Below, in pieces: positions 1-10,900 of a DNA stretch of 17,797 nucleotides. Position 1 is the first letter of the stretch. Each line of letters starts with the position of its first letter. The position numbers and the translations under genes were made by a program. The notes under the pieces are model-generated. The model saw only the letters and a list, made by a program, of their open reading frames with translations, had not been told where the DNA came from and did not search any database. Source of the stretch: DATJJW01 sp035491935 (GTDB taxonomy: Bacteria > Pseudomonadota > Alphaproteobacteria > ATCC43930 > CGMCC-115725); assembly GCA_035491935.1 (NCBI GenBank), contig DATJJW010000260.1:1-17797 (forward strand). Direction: 5' to 3'.

Positions 1-3
1 GAG

Positions 4-2616
4 ATGCCCGAGAACACCACCGAGACCCAGCCGACCATGGCGCCGAAGCAGGAGAAATGGCTGACGGCGTTCGTCGACAAGAAAGCGGCCGCCCAGAAGC
101 AGGTGGACAAGGCGACTCAGAAGCAGCAGGTGCTGCTGGAGGTGTCGCTGTCGCTGGAATCGGATGCCGACGACATCCAGAAGGGCATGGATTTCAAGGT
201 CTTGATCAACGACAAGACCGTGATGAACAAGGTCAAGCGGCTGCTGCACGTCAAGGACACCATGTCCTCGATGAACAAGAAGCACGACGCCAACAAGGAG
301 ATCGATACGGTCCATGATCTGGCCGACCTCGAATCCTTGACGCCCGAGCAGCGCAAGCAGGTCGACGCGGCCATGGCGAAGATCGCCAAGATGACCGAGA
401 AGATGCGCGATGCCGTCGACGAGGACGGCAACCCGCTCTTCACCGACGCGGATATCGCCGACGAAATTTGGACGCCGCTGGTGCGCCAGGGCCTCATTCC
501 CGAGAACGTCGTGCCCGACAAGCACAGTCAGGTCTCCAAGACCTTCGCCGGCGCCAACGCCGCCTATGTCGAGCGGCTGGAGAAATACACCGCCGGGCTC
601 GACGAGCATGACGGGCTCCTGAAGAAGCTGGGCCTGGCCCAGGATATGATCGGCAAGGTCGGCGATCTGGCCGACAGCATCGTCGAGGCGGCGGGTGGCC
701 CGAAGATCGCCGGCGACATCGTCAAGCTGATCTCGATCGGCGGCCAGGGCCTGACCGGCCTCGCGGCCCAGATCATCAAGAAGGACGACGCGCAGAGCAT
801 CCTGGAGACGATCGGCGGCATCGCCTCCGACACCTGCAGCACGGTGCTGCCCAAGGATATCGGCGACATCGTCTCGGCCTCGATCACCACCGGGCTCAAG
901 GGCACGGCGATCCTGCAGAAGGTCGTCGAGGGCGACGGCGACGGTGTCGTCGACGTGCTGGGCGAACTGATCGAGAGCAGCCTGACGCTGGCCGGCAAGG
1001 TCAATGGCGACGACCGGCTGGAGGATATCGGCGGCTATGTGAAGAACGCCATCCAGGCGCTGCCCGAGGCCAAGGACTTCATCAAGGCCGCGGTGGCCAA
1101 AGACCCGAAAAAGATGAAGGCGGCGCTCGAGAAACTGGTCGAGCGCGGCATCGACATGGCGGGCGACGAGATCAAGAGTCGCATCAACGACGAGACCGGC
1201 GGTGGCGTGGATCTCGATGGCGACGGCGAGGACGATGATTCGCCGGAAGCCGCCGCCTTCAAGGAGATCTTCGACACCAGCAAGGAAGCGATCACCCAGG
1301 CGCGCGAGATCCTGAAGGACGAGAAGGCCAGCCCCGAGGAGAAGCGCAAGGCGGCCGAGGAGCTGAAGAAGCACCTGGAGCAGCTGTCCGAGGCGCAGCA
1401 GGCGCAGGAGGAAGTCCGCCGCGAGGAGCGCGAATTCGAGAGCATGCTGCTGCACGGCTTTTCCGACGCGATCGACAGCGCGGACGCGACCGCCCAGGAG
1501 GCGGAGGAAGCGCTGTCGAAGATCGAGCCGATGATCCTGAAGCTGAAGAAGGATCAGATGATCTTCGAGCTCGTCGACAAGCTCAGCAGCCTGCCGATCA
1601 CGGTCGCGGCCCAGTTCTTCCCGCCGGCCAGCATCGCGCTCGACTTCAAGAAATTCTCGGTCGAGGCGGCCAAGGCGGTCCTGCACGCCAAGGAGCTGCT
1701 GAAATGGCTCGACAATGTCGGCGACGCGCGCAACGCCGTCTCGGTCCAGGCCGAGGCGATGCTGAACCGGGTCGGCATGGAAGACCGTCAGGCGCTTGAA
1801 GCCAGCATGCGCGCGACGCTGCACCTCGTCTCCGCCATCGGCAATCTGATCGCGACCGTCGGCGCCCATGCGGCACCGGCCGGTGCCGCACTGGCGGCGG
1901 CGGCCAAGGTCGGCCAGGCCAGCCTCGAAATCGCGTCGAAAATCTATACCGAGGCGCAGATGGCGGCCGCCTGGAAGACCTACAAGGCGGCGGTCAAGAA
2001 ACCGGGCGACCGCAAGCTCGCCCGCAAGGCGCTGCGCGACAACCCGACGCTGGCCAAATACGCCATAGCCTGGGGTGCCATTTCCGTGGGCGACCCGATC
2101 GCCAAGAAGGGGTTGCAGAGCTGCGGCCTGACCAACAAGGTCCTGGCGGACAAGGACACCAACGTCCACAACGTCGTGGCCTATCTGGAGACGCTCTATA
2201 AGGAGGATCCCGTCCTCGAACGCGCAGTGATCATCCCGAAGAAATGGTATCCGGGCGAGCCGGAACTGACCGTGCGTTCCTGGGCCGCCTTCGTCGACGC
2301 GGCGGAAAAGAAGGCCACGCCGAAGTTGAAGGCGCCCAAGCTGGGCGCGGTCAGCGGCGCGCTCGAGACCTATACCAAGGCGCAGGACGCCTTCGACGGC
2401 GGCAAGAACGACACGACGAAGGAGGCGCTGGTCGCGGCCTGCACGATCCTCATCACCAGCCTCAACCGCTTCGAGGCGGTGGGCGCCGATGGCAAGCCGC
2501 ATGAGGAGATGCATGAATACGTCGACCAGATGGTGGCATTCGCCGAGCTGAGCATCCGGGCGGCGAATGACGACAAGTCGGAAGACGAGGGCGAGAAGCT
2601 CAAGGCGGCGGAGTAG
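4..2616 (+). CDS. Large helical protein of unknown function (870 aa)
   Basis: I do not recognise the family. The protein is highly charged and almost entirely helix-forming, with no signal peptide at the visible N-terminus. A Lys/Glu-rich coiled-coil-like stretch spans about residues 425-485, directly after a short acidic DxDxDG-type run (residues 403-412, VDLDGDGEDDD), which resembles a calcium-binding loop. More hydrophobic, Ala/Gly-rich segments lie near residues 222-260, 527-545 and 604-645. They could be amphipathic or membrane-interacting helices, but none is a clear transmembrane span. Codon choice is G/C-ending like the neighbours, so recent transfer is not indicated. The ATG is only 3 bases into the window and the frame is open before it, so an upstream start cannot be excluded and no ribosome-binding site is visible. 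A hairpin follows the stop codon, suggesting the transcript ends before the ABC exporter. A large effector, a structural protein or an envelope-associated protein are all possible; none is shown. Confidence 0.8.
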   Translation: MPENTTETQPTMAPKQEKWLTAFVDKKAAAQKQVDKATQKQQVLLEVSLSLESDADDIQKGMDFKVLINDKTVMNKVKRLLHVKDTMSSMNKKHDANKEIDTVHDLADLESLTPEQRKQVDAAMAKIAKMTEKMRDAVDEDGNPLFTDADIADEIWTPLVRQGLIPENVVPDKHSQVSKTFAGANAAYVERLEKYTAGLDEHDGLLKKLGLAQDMIGKVGDLADSIVEAAGGPKIAGDIVKLISIGGQGLTGLAAQIIKKDDAQSILETIGGIASDTCSTVLPKDIGDIVSASITTGLKGTAILQKVVEGDGDGVVDVLGELIESSLTLAGKVNGDDRLEDIGGYVKNAIQALPEAKDFIKAAVAKDPKKMKAALEKLVERGIDMAGDEIKSRINDETGGGVDLDGDGEDDDSPEAAAFKEIFDTSKEAITQAREILKDEKASPEEKRKAAEELKKHLEQLSEAQQAQEEVRREEREFESMLLHGFSDAIDSADATAQEAEEALSKIEPMILKLKKDQMIFELVDKLSSLPITVAAQFFPPASIALDFKKFSVEAAKAVLHAKELLKWLDNVGDARNAVSVQAEAMLNRVGMEDRQALEASMRATLHLVSAIGNLIATVGAHAAPAGAALAAAAKVGQASLEIASKIYTEAQMAAAWKTYKAAVKKPGDRKLARKALRDNPTLAKYAIAWGAISVGDPIAKKGLQSCGLTNKVLADKDTNVHNVVAYLETLYKEDPVLERAVIIPKKWYPGEPELTVRSWAAFVDAAEKKATPKLKAPKLGAVSGALETYTKAQDAFDGGKNDTTKEALVAACTILITSLNRFEAVGADGKPHEEMHEYVDQMVAFAELSIRAANDDKSEDEGEKLKAAE

Positions 2617-2640
2617 CCGCAGCCGCGTCCTCGCGTGGAT

Positions 2641-2676
2641 AGGCCGGTTCCGGATGGGGGTATCCGGAACCGGCCT
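2641..2676 (+). terminator. Strong hairpin after the 870-aa gene, probable terminator
   Basis: This is a perfect 15-bp inverted repeat, AGGCCGGTTCCGGAT and its complement, around a 6-base G-rich loop. It begins 24 bp after the stop codon of the 870-aa gene and ends about 50 bp before the ABC transporter start. The downstream bases are pyrimidine-rich (TCTCCCC) but not a proper T-run, so termination may be imperfect. The position between two genes of unrelated type favours a terminator over an operator. Confidence 0.6.
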
Positions 2677-2725
2677 TCTCCCCTATACCGGGGCGACGCA
2701 TGCCGCAGGCCCCGGAAATACCTTC

Positions 2726-4519
<1,794 letters not shown>

Positions 4520-4531
4520 ACGCCGGCAGGA

Positions 4532-5464
4532 TCAGAACACGGACCAGCCGCCGAGCGCCGACAGCCGTTCCAGGGCCAGGGAGCCGATATAGGAATTGCC
4601 GGCGGCGTTGAGGCCCGGCGCCCAGACGGCGACCGAGGCCCGGCGCGGAGCGATGGCCAGGATGCCGCCGCCGACGCCGCTCTTGCCCGGCAATCCCACC
4701 CGGAAGGCGAAATCCCCCGAGGCATCGTAATGGCCGCAGGTCATCATCACCGCCGTGATGCGCCGGGCGCGGGTCGATGTCGTGATCCTGGTGCCGGTCC
4801 AGGGATCGCTGCCGCCATATGCCAGATAGAGCCCGGCACGTGCGAGCTGCCGGCAATTGAGGCTCAAGGCGCATTGGTTGAAATAGACCTCCAGCACATC
4901 CGGCACGGCCGCATGGATATTGCCGAAGCTGCGCAGGAAATTAGCCAGGCTGCGGTTGCGGAAGCCGGTCTCGCTTTCCGACCGGGCGACCTCCGGGTCG
5001 ATCGCGACCGTCTCGTCCTGGGCCAGGCCGCGTATGAAGGCCAATATCTCGGCCAAAATCTCCTCGACCCTGCGGCCCATCAGCAGGGCATCGGTCACGA
5101 CCAAGGCGCCGGCATTGATGAAGGGATTGCGCGGCACGCCCTTCTCATGTTCGAGCTGGACGATCGAATTGAAGGGCGAACCCGAAGGCTCGCGGCCGAC
5201 CCGGTGCCAGAGAGCTGCCCCCAGACGGTTGAGGGCCAGGGTCAGGGTGAAGACCTTGGAGATGCTCTGGATCGAGAAGGGGATATCCGCATCGCCCGCC
5301 GATGCGGTGCGGCCGTCGCCATGGGCGATGGCCAGGCCGAAATGCGCGGGATCGATGCGCGCCAGCGCCGGGATATAGTCGGCGACCCGCCCGCGCCCGA
5401 TATGCGCCTGCATGTCGCGATGGACCAAAGCTGCCAATTCGTCCAAATCTTCGACCGGCGCCAT
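4532..5464 (-). CDS. glsA: Glutaminase (glutamine to glutamate plus ammonia)
   Basis: A 310-aa protein of the bacterial glutaminase family (serine beta-lactamase-like fold, EC 3.5.1.2). It hydrolyses cytoplasmic L-glutamine to glutamate and ammonium. The catalytic Ser-x-x-Lys sits in SIQSISKVF (Ser67 and Lys70), followed by the conserved NPFINAGA block at about 113-120, where substrate-binding residues lie in this family. Length is typical. Two starts are possible: GTG at 5482 (316 aa) and ATG at 5464. I chose the ATG because GAGGTAGG lies just upstream at good spacing and gives the usual family length. The gene is divergent from anbu and shares a control region of about 150 bp containing a tandem repeat. 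Bacterial glutaminases serve nitrogen recycling or acid tolerance; proximity to the nitrate locus does not by itself show co-regulation. Confidence 0.95.
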   Translation of the reverse strand: MAPVEDLDELAALVHRDMQAHIGRGRVADYIPALARIDPAHFGLAIAHGDGRTASAGDADIPFSIQSISKVFTLTLALNRLGAALWHRVGREPSGSPFNSIVQLEHEKGVPRNPFINAGALVVTDALLMGRRVEEILAEILAFIRGLAQDETVAIDPEVARSESETGFRNRSLANFLRSFGNIHAAVPDVLEVYFNQCALSLNCRQLARAGLYLAYGGSDPWTGTRITTSTRARRITAVMMTCGHYDASGDFAFRVGLPGKSGVGGGILAIAPRRASVAVWAPGLNAAGNSYIGSLALERLSALGGWSVF

Positions 5465-5482
5465 TCGCAGCCTACCTCGCAC

Positions 5483-5617
5483 GTCTTCTTAAGACCTCGG
5501 GCCCTATCCTGGCGGCAATAGGGTTTCCAAACCAGAAACGAAACGGTCGAAACAAGCCGTCGAAACAAGCCGTCGAAACAAGCCGTCCCTGCCCAGAAGC
5601 AACCCGGGAGACTTCGA
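5483..5617. promoter_or_regulatory. Shared glsA/anbu control region
   Basis: A divergent intergenic region that must hold promoters for both genes. Visible elements are an inverted repeat GTCTT-CTT-AAGAC (5483-5495), a second repeat CCCTAT-N10-ATAGGG (5502-5523), and a triple 13-bp direct repeat next to anbu. I could not pick convincing -35/-10 pairs on either strand. The anbu ribosome-binding site CGGGAG lies at 5605-5610. Confidence 0.45.
5546..5584 (+). repeat. Three perfect tandem copies of a 13-bp unit
   Basis: GTCGAAACAAGCC occurs three times head to tail without a mismatch (5546-5558, 5559-5571, 5572-5584), and a fourth copy starts (GTC) and then diverges. The bases just before (GAAACGAAACG) look like a degenerate partial unit. 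The array ends 33 bp before the anbu start codon. It may be a regulator-binding array or a simple slippage repeat. Confidence 0.9.
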
Positions 5618-6361
5618 TTGACCTATTGTCTCGGTATCCTGCTCCCCTCAGGCCTCGTGCTCGCCGCCGATTCCCGTTCCAATGCCGGGGTCGACCAGAT
5701 CGCCCGCGTACACAAGCTGGCCTTGATCGAGGTGCCGGGCAACCGGGTCATCGCGATCCTGTCGGCCGGCAATCTCGCCACGACGCAATCGGTGGTGACG
5801 ACCTTGCGCGAGGCCGCGGGCGCCGGCGATCTCAACCGCGATCTACATGCCGCGCACACCATGTTCGATATCGCCAACATCGTCGGCGACACGCTGCGCG
5901 ATGTCGTCGCGAGGGATGGGCAGCATGTGCAGCCCTATGGCGATCCCAGCGCGTCCTTCCTGGTCGGCGGCCAAATCCTGGGCGAGGCACCGCGCCTGTT
6001 CCAGATCTATTCGGCCGGCAATTTCATCGAAGCCTCCGACCGGTCCAACTTCCTGCAGATCGGTGAGACGAAATACGGCAAGCCGATCCTCGACCGCGCG
6101 CTCTCGGCCGATAGTCCGCTCGACCAGGCGGCGAAGCTGGCGCTCCTGTCCTTCGACGCCACCATCCGCAGCAACCTGTCGGTGGGCTTGCCCATCGACA
6201 TGCTGCGTTATGAGGCCAACAGCTTCTCCAGCGTCAATTTCGCGACCCTCGACCATCACGATCCTTACTGGAGTCAGCTGCGCGATGCCTACAGCCAGGG
6301 CATCAACAGCCTGGTTGCGGGCCTGCCGGCCCCTCCGGTCTGGGGTTCCGGAATTTCATGA
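5618..6361 (+). CDS. anbu: Anbu, bacterial proteasome-type peptidase homologue
   Basis: A 247-aa Ntn-hydrolase fold protein of the Anbu (ancestral beta subunit) group, which assembles into open multimeric rings in the cytoplasm; physiological substrates are not established. It starts MTYCLG, so Met removal exposes Thr1, the expected nucleophile. The ADSRSNAG motif supplies Asp17 and the following Lys is Lys32 counted from Thr1, matching the proteasome-type catalytic triad. The start codon is TTG. The need for Thr at position 2 and a CGGGAG ribosome-binding site 7 bases upstream fix this start. In many bacteria anbu sits with genes for an ATP-grasp enzyme, an alpha-E protein and a transglutaminase-like protein; none is present here, and its nearest neighbour is divergent glsA. 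Assignment is firm; cleavage activity is inferred. Confidence 0.93.
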   Translation: MTYCLGILLPSGLVLAADSRSNAGVDQIARVHKLALIEVPGNRVIAILSAGNLATTQSVVTTLREAAGAGDLNRDLHAAHTMFDIANIVGDTLRDVVARDGQHVQPYGDPSASFLVGGQILGEAPRLFQIYSAGNFIEASDRSNFLQIGETKYGKPILDRALSADSPLDQAAKLALLSFDATIRSNLSVGLPIDMLRYEANSFSSVNFATLDHHDPYWSQLRDAYSQGINSLVAGLPAPPVWGSGIS

Positions 6362-6469
6362 CAGCCAGAATTTCATGCCAGACTGGCAGCACCCACGCTT
6401 GTTCCCGGGTTGAATAAGCCGTACTGAGCAGTTCTCCTTTGGTCCCAAAGGGAATGCCGAGAGCCCGGT

Positions 6470-6496
6470 CCGTTCAGGTCGGAACGACCTGAACGG
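6470..6496. promoter_or_regulatory. Operator-like palindrome, copy 1
   Basis: CCGTTCAGGTCG-GAA-CGACCTGAACGG is a perfect 12-bp inverted repeat with a 3-base centre. Its core TTCAGGTCG-N3-CGACYTGAA recurs 66 bp downstream, which favours a protein-binding site over an anbu terminator. There is no T-run after it. Confidence 0.6.
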
Positions 6497-6522
6497 GGAA
6501 TCGGTCTCTAAACTATCGAGTC

Positions 6523-6572
6523 AGATCACGATTCAAATTTCAGGTCGTGGCGACTTGAAATCATCGTGATCT
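6523..6572. promoter_or_regulatory. Operator-like palindrome, copy 2, inside a longer inverted repeat
   Basis: The core TTTCAGGTCG-TGG-CGACTTGAAA (6538-6560) repeats copy 1 with one mismatch between its arms. It is flanked by outer arms AGATCACGAT (6523-6532) and ATCGTGATCT (6563-6572), a perfect 10-bp pair. The outer right arm ends inside the AGGG ribosome-binding site of the MFS gene, so protein binding or an mRNA hairpin here could restrict its expression. Confidence 0.6.
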
Positions 6573-6585
6573 AGGGTTGCGCGAT

Positions 6586-7941
6586 ATGCACGATATGGAT
6601 GGTTTGCCTTTAGGCCAGCGGCGGGCGGTCATGTTCTGCCTGCTGCTCGGCAGCGTGCTCAGCAATCTCGATGCCGCCATCGCCAATATCGCGCTGCCCA
6701 CCATCGCCCATGATCTCCGGGCCAGCTCCGCCGCCACCGTCTGGGTGGTGAACGCCTACCAGCTTGCGGTTGCAATCAGCCTGCTGCCGATCGCGGCACT
6801 CGGCGAGATCATCGGCCTGAAGAAGGTCTATACCTTCGGCATTGTCGTCTTCACCCTGGGCTCGCTCGCCTGCGCGATGTCGCCGAACCTGTCCGTGCTG
6901 ATCGCCGCGCGCGCGCTCCAGGGTGTCGGCGGTGCCAGCCTGGCCGCGCTCGGGCCGGCACTGGTCCGCGTCAGCTTCCCACGCCGCATGATTGGCGGCG
7001 GCCTGGCGAACCTGGCGCTGGCCGTCGCGGTCTCAGCGGCGGTCGGCCCGACCATCGCCGCCTTCATCCTGTCGATCGCGACCTGGCCCTGGCTGTTCCT
7101 GGTCAACCTGCCGGTGGGGCTGCTCGCGATTCCCCTGTTCCTCGCCAACGCTCCCCACCAGCCGGGCGACGGCAGGCCGCTCGACATGCTGGGCTCGGCC
7201 CTCAACGCCGTGGCGCTGGGCCTGGTCGTCATTGGCGTGGCCGAGCTCGGCAGCAGCCACAAGACCCTGGCCGTGGTCGAGATCGTGCTGGGTGCCTTGG
7301 GCTTCCTGCTGCTCATTCGCCAGCAGTCGGGGCGGCCCAATCCGCTTCTGCCGCTGGATCTCATGCGCATCCCGGTCTTTGCATTGTCGGCGGTGACCTC
7401 GGCCTGCTCCTACGCCGCGCAGATCCTGGCCTATGTCTCGCTGCCCTTCCTGTTCCAGACGGTGATGCATAAATCGGCGGTCGAGACCGGGTTGCTGGTT
7501 ACGCCCTGGCCGGTGCTGGTCGCGATCGCCGCTCCGATCTCCGGCAAGCTGTCGGCCCGGTATCCGGCCTCGGCGCTGGGGTCCATGGGCATGGTGGCGC
7601 TGACCCTCGGCCTTGTCGCCATGGCTCTGCTGCCGGACAATCCCTCGACCTTGGATATCGCTTGGCGCATGGCGCTGTGCGGCTTGGGCTTCGGCTTCTT
7701 CCAGACGCCCAACAACATGGCGATGATGACCGCCGGGCCGGTCAACCGGGCGAGTGCCGCCAGCGGCATGCTGGCCTTTGTGCGCACCATCGGCTGGTCG
7801 GTGGGCTCGGCGGCGGTGGCACTGATCTTCGACGCCTGGGGTGCTGCCGGCAGCTCGATCTGCCTGGCCGTCGGTGCAGGGTTCGCGGGCTTCGGCGTGC
7901 TGACCAGCCTGGCGCGCGCCTTCGGTCGTAAAGCTTCGTAG
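6586..7941 (+). CDS. MFS exporter, DHA2 (EmrB/QacA-like) family
   Basis: A 451-aa, very hydrophobic inner-membrane protein, predicted to use the proton gradient to expel drugs or metabolites. Family marks are LDAAIANIALP in the first span (about 28-38), motif A GEIIGLKK between spans 2 and 3 (73-80), a motif C-like GPTIAAFI in span 5 (154-161), and the DHA2-typical WPWLFLVNLPVG (167-178). It is somewhat shorter than the roughly 500 aa usual for 14-span members. The frame can also open at TTG 6577 or ATG 6595; ATG 6586 has AGGG 9 bases upstream. The tandem operator-like palindromes in front suggest repression by a dedicated regulator, but none is encoded nearby. It converges with the nitrate reductase gene, leaving 12 bp between stops and no visible terminator. 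Confidence 0.92.
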   Translation: MHDMDGLPLGQRRAVMFCLLLGSVLSNLDAAIANIALPTIAHDLRASSAATVWVVNAYQLAVAISLLPIAALGEIIGLKKVYTFGIVVFTLGSLACAMSPNLSVLIAARALQGVGGASLAALGPALVRVSFPRRMIGGGLANLALAVAVSAAVGPTIAAFILSIATWPWLFLVNLPVGLLAIPLFLANAPHQPGDGRPLDMLGSALNAVALGLVVIGVAELGSSHKTLAVVEIVLGALGFLLLIRQQSGRPNPLLPLDLMRIPVFALSAVTSACSYAAQILAYVSLPFLFQTVMHKSAVETGLLVTPWPVLVAIAAPISGKLSARYPASALGSMGMVALTLGLVAMALLPDNPSTLDIAWRMALCGLGFGFFQTPNNMAMMTAGPVNRASAASGMLAFVRTIGWSVGSAAVALIFDAWGAAGSSICLAVGAGFAGFGVLTSLARAFGRKAS

Positions 7942-7953
7942 GCGCAAGGCCGC

Positions 7954-10900
7954 TTAATATACGTCGCGCCGATAGCGTTTGGCGTCGGCCAGGCCCTGGA
8001 TGTAGTCGGCGGCCTCGACCGGGCTCATCCCGCCATGGGTCTCGGCGATCCGGTTGAGCGCCTTGTCGACGTCGCGCGCCATCTGCCCGGCATCGCCGCA
8101 GATATAGACATAGGCGCCGTTCTGCAGCCAATCCCAGAGTTCGCGGCCCTGCTCGACCATGCGGTGCTGGACATAGATCTTCTCCATCTGGTCGCGTGAG
8201 AAGGCGGTGTCGAGCCGGGTGAGCGTGCCGGCGCGCATGAATTCCTTCAGTTCCGCCTTGTAATAGAAATCGCCGGCGGCGTGCTGGGCGCCGAAGAACA
8301 GCCAGTTGGCACCCGTGGCACCGGTCGCCTGCCGGTCGTGCAGGAAGGCGCGGAAGGGCGCGATGCCGGTGCCGGGTCCGATCATGATGATCGGCGTATC
8401 GGGGTCCTCCGGCAGGCGGAAATGCAACGCCTTCTGGATGAAGATCGGTACCGGCGCCTTGCGGGCGCGCTCGGCGAGATATGTGGACGCCACACCCTTG
8501 CGCCGGCGGATGCCGCAATCGAAGCGCACGGTGGAGATCGTGGCGTGGACCTGGGAGCCATGGGCGCGCGGGCTCGACGAGATCGAATAGAGCCGTGGCT
8601 GCAGCGGTTGCAGGATGCCCAGCCACTCTTCGACCGGAACCCGGACCGGGTAGGCGATAAGCAGATCGGCAAGCTGCCGCCCCCAGAGGAATTGCTTCAG
8701 CGCCGCGTTGTTCTCAGGTTTGGCGAGCTGGACGAGGTCGCTGGCCTTGTTGCGCCGCGCCACCCAGTCGATCAGGGCGGGCGTGATGCGGGTGATGTCG
8801 AGATGGTGGGAGAGCGCCTCGTCGAGCGGCATCGTGCCCTTGCCCGGCAGCACGACCTCATGCGCGCCATCGGCGCCGATCGCCCGGCGGATCTCGGCGA
8901 CGAGTTCGGGGCAGTTGCTCGGTATCACACCCAGCGCGTCACCCGGCTCGTAGCTGAGCGCATCGGGTTCGAAACCCAGGGCGTAATGGCGGATCTCGCG
9001 CGTGCCGCCGCCGGCGTTGAGCCGGCGGCTGGCGAGGAGCCGCGCCCCATGGGTGGCCGGTCCCGGTCCGGCATCGGAGGTGAGGTCAAGGGCGAGGGGA
9101 CTGGCTTCGGGATGCGCCAGCTTGGCGAAGACGCCGCCCAGCCAGTCATTGGCGGGGCCGCGCGCCGGCCCGTCGCATTCGGCACGGTTGGCCAGGGCCC
9201 TCGCCCCCAGCGCCGCCAGCCGCTCGTCCAACGCCCGGCCATGGCCGCAATAGCGGTCATAGCTCGAATCGCCCAACGCCAGCACGGCATAGCGCAGATG
9301 GTCGAGTGGGGGCGCCGCCGCATCATGCAGCGCGCGCCAGAATCCCGCGCCATTGTCGGGCGGCTCGCCATCGCCATAGGTCGAGGTGACGACCAGCAAA
9401 TTGCGCTCGCGTGCCAGCTCCGCGGCTGGGTAATCGGCCATGTCGATGACCCGCACGCCACCGACCGCGGGGCCGATGGCTTCGGCGATGGTCGTGGCCA
9501 GGCGCTCGGCATTGCCGGTCTGCGAGGCCCAGAGCAGGGTCACCGCGGCCTCATTGTCCAGCACTGCGGCCGTCTCGGGTTTGCACGCGGCCGCCACACG
9601 GGTAAGCCGTATGGCAGCGAATTTGAACGCCGGCTGCAGTGAGATCGGATCGACCGCGTCATCGGTGAGCGCGTTGATGGCGAGGTCCGGCCCGGCGCTG
9701 TCGCTCCAATGGAATGGCACGAACAGCAGCCCCGGCTGCATGCGGTCCGACACGACCGCCGGCAGCAGCGCCCGCCCACGCCGCCCGGCCAGCTCCAGCG
9801 TGTCGCCATCGCCAATGCCCAGCGCCTCGGCATCCTCGCGCGACAGTTCGACGAAGGGGCCGCGGTCGAGGCGGGTCAGCGCCGCGATCTTCCCGGTCTT
9901 GGTACGGGTATGCCACTGATGCGGCAGCCGGCCGGTGGTCAGGACGAAGGGATAATCCGTATCCGGCAGCTCGCGCGGCGGCAGGTAGGGCCGGGCGAAG
10001 AAACGCGCCTTGCCGCCGGGACGCGGGAAGACCGGCCAGGGCCGTTCGGCCTCGACATAGCGGATCGGGTTGCGTGCCGGCCCGTCCTCGACGCAAGGCC
10101 ATTGCACCGGGCCTCGGGCCAGCCTGTCATGACTGACGCCGGCCAGGGCATAGCCGGTATCGAGGTTGGAGGTCAGGCGGATCTCGTCGAAGACCGCCGC
10201 AGCATCGGCGAAGTCGAAGCCCGGATAGCCCATGGCCTGGGCGACCCCGGCGATGATGCGCCAATCGGCCATGGCCTCGCCCGGCGGCTCGACGGCCTGC
10301 GCCGTCAGCGTCATGTTGCGCTCGGAATTGACCAGTACGCCGCTGGCTTCGGCCCAGAGCGCGCCGGGCAGCAGGATGTCGGCATAGGGTACGGTCTCGC
10401 CGTCCTGGAACGCATCCTGGACGATGACGAGATCGGCGGCCTTTAGTCCGTCGATCACCTGGGCGCGGTTGGCGACCGAGGCGACAGGGTTGGTGCAGAT
10501 GATCCACACCGCCTTCATGGCGCCGGATTTGAGCGCCCGGAACATCGAGACGGTGTCGAGGCCGGGCTCGGCCTTGATCGTGCCGGGCGCCAAGTCCCAG
10601 ACCCGCTCGATATAGGCACGATCGGCGGCGCTGGTGACGCTGCGCTGGCCGGGCAGTCCGGCCGCCAGATAGCCCATCTCGCGCCCGCCCATCGCGTTGG
10701 GCTGGCCGGTGAGCGAGAAGGGGCCGTTGCCGGGCTTGCAGATCGTGCCGGTCGCCAGATGCAGATTGATCAGCGCATTGGTCTGCCAGGTGCCGTGGAT
10801 GCTCTGGTTGAGGCCCATGGTCCAGAGGCTCATCCAGTTGCGGGATTCGGCGATCCAGCTTGCGGCCAGGCGGATATCCGCTTCGGCGAGACCGGTGATC

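Larger units (their letters stand above)
6362..6585. promoter_or_regulatory. anbu to MFS intergenic region, rich in inverted repeats
   Basis: A gene-free stretch of 224 bp. In order it holds a palindrome CCTTTGG-TC-CCAAAGG (6436-6451), a perfect 12-bp hairpin (6470-6496), and a long imperfect hairpin reaching the MFS ribosome-binding site (6523-6572). It should contain the anbu 3' end and the MFS promoter. I could not identify a convincing -35/-10 pair. Confidence 0.5.

Noticed and set aside
6351..6377. Direct repeat GAATTTCATG twice around the anbu stop codon
   Set aside because: Ten bases with 17-bp spacing. It may be a small duplication but has no visible consequence, since the stop codon is intact.
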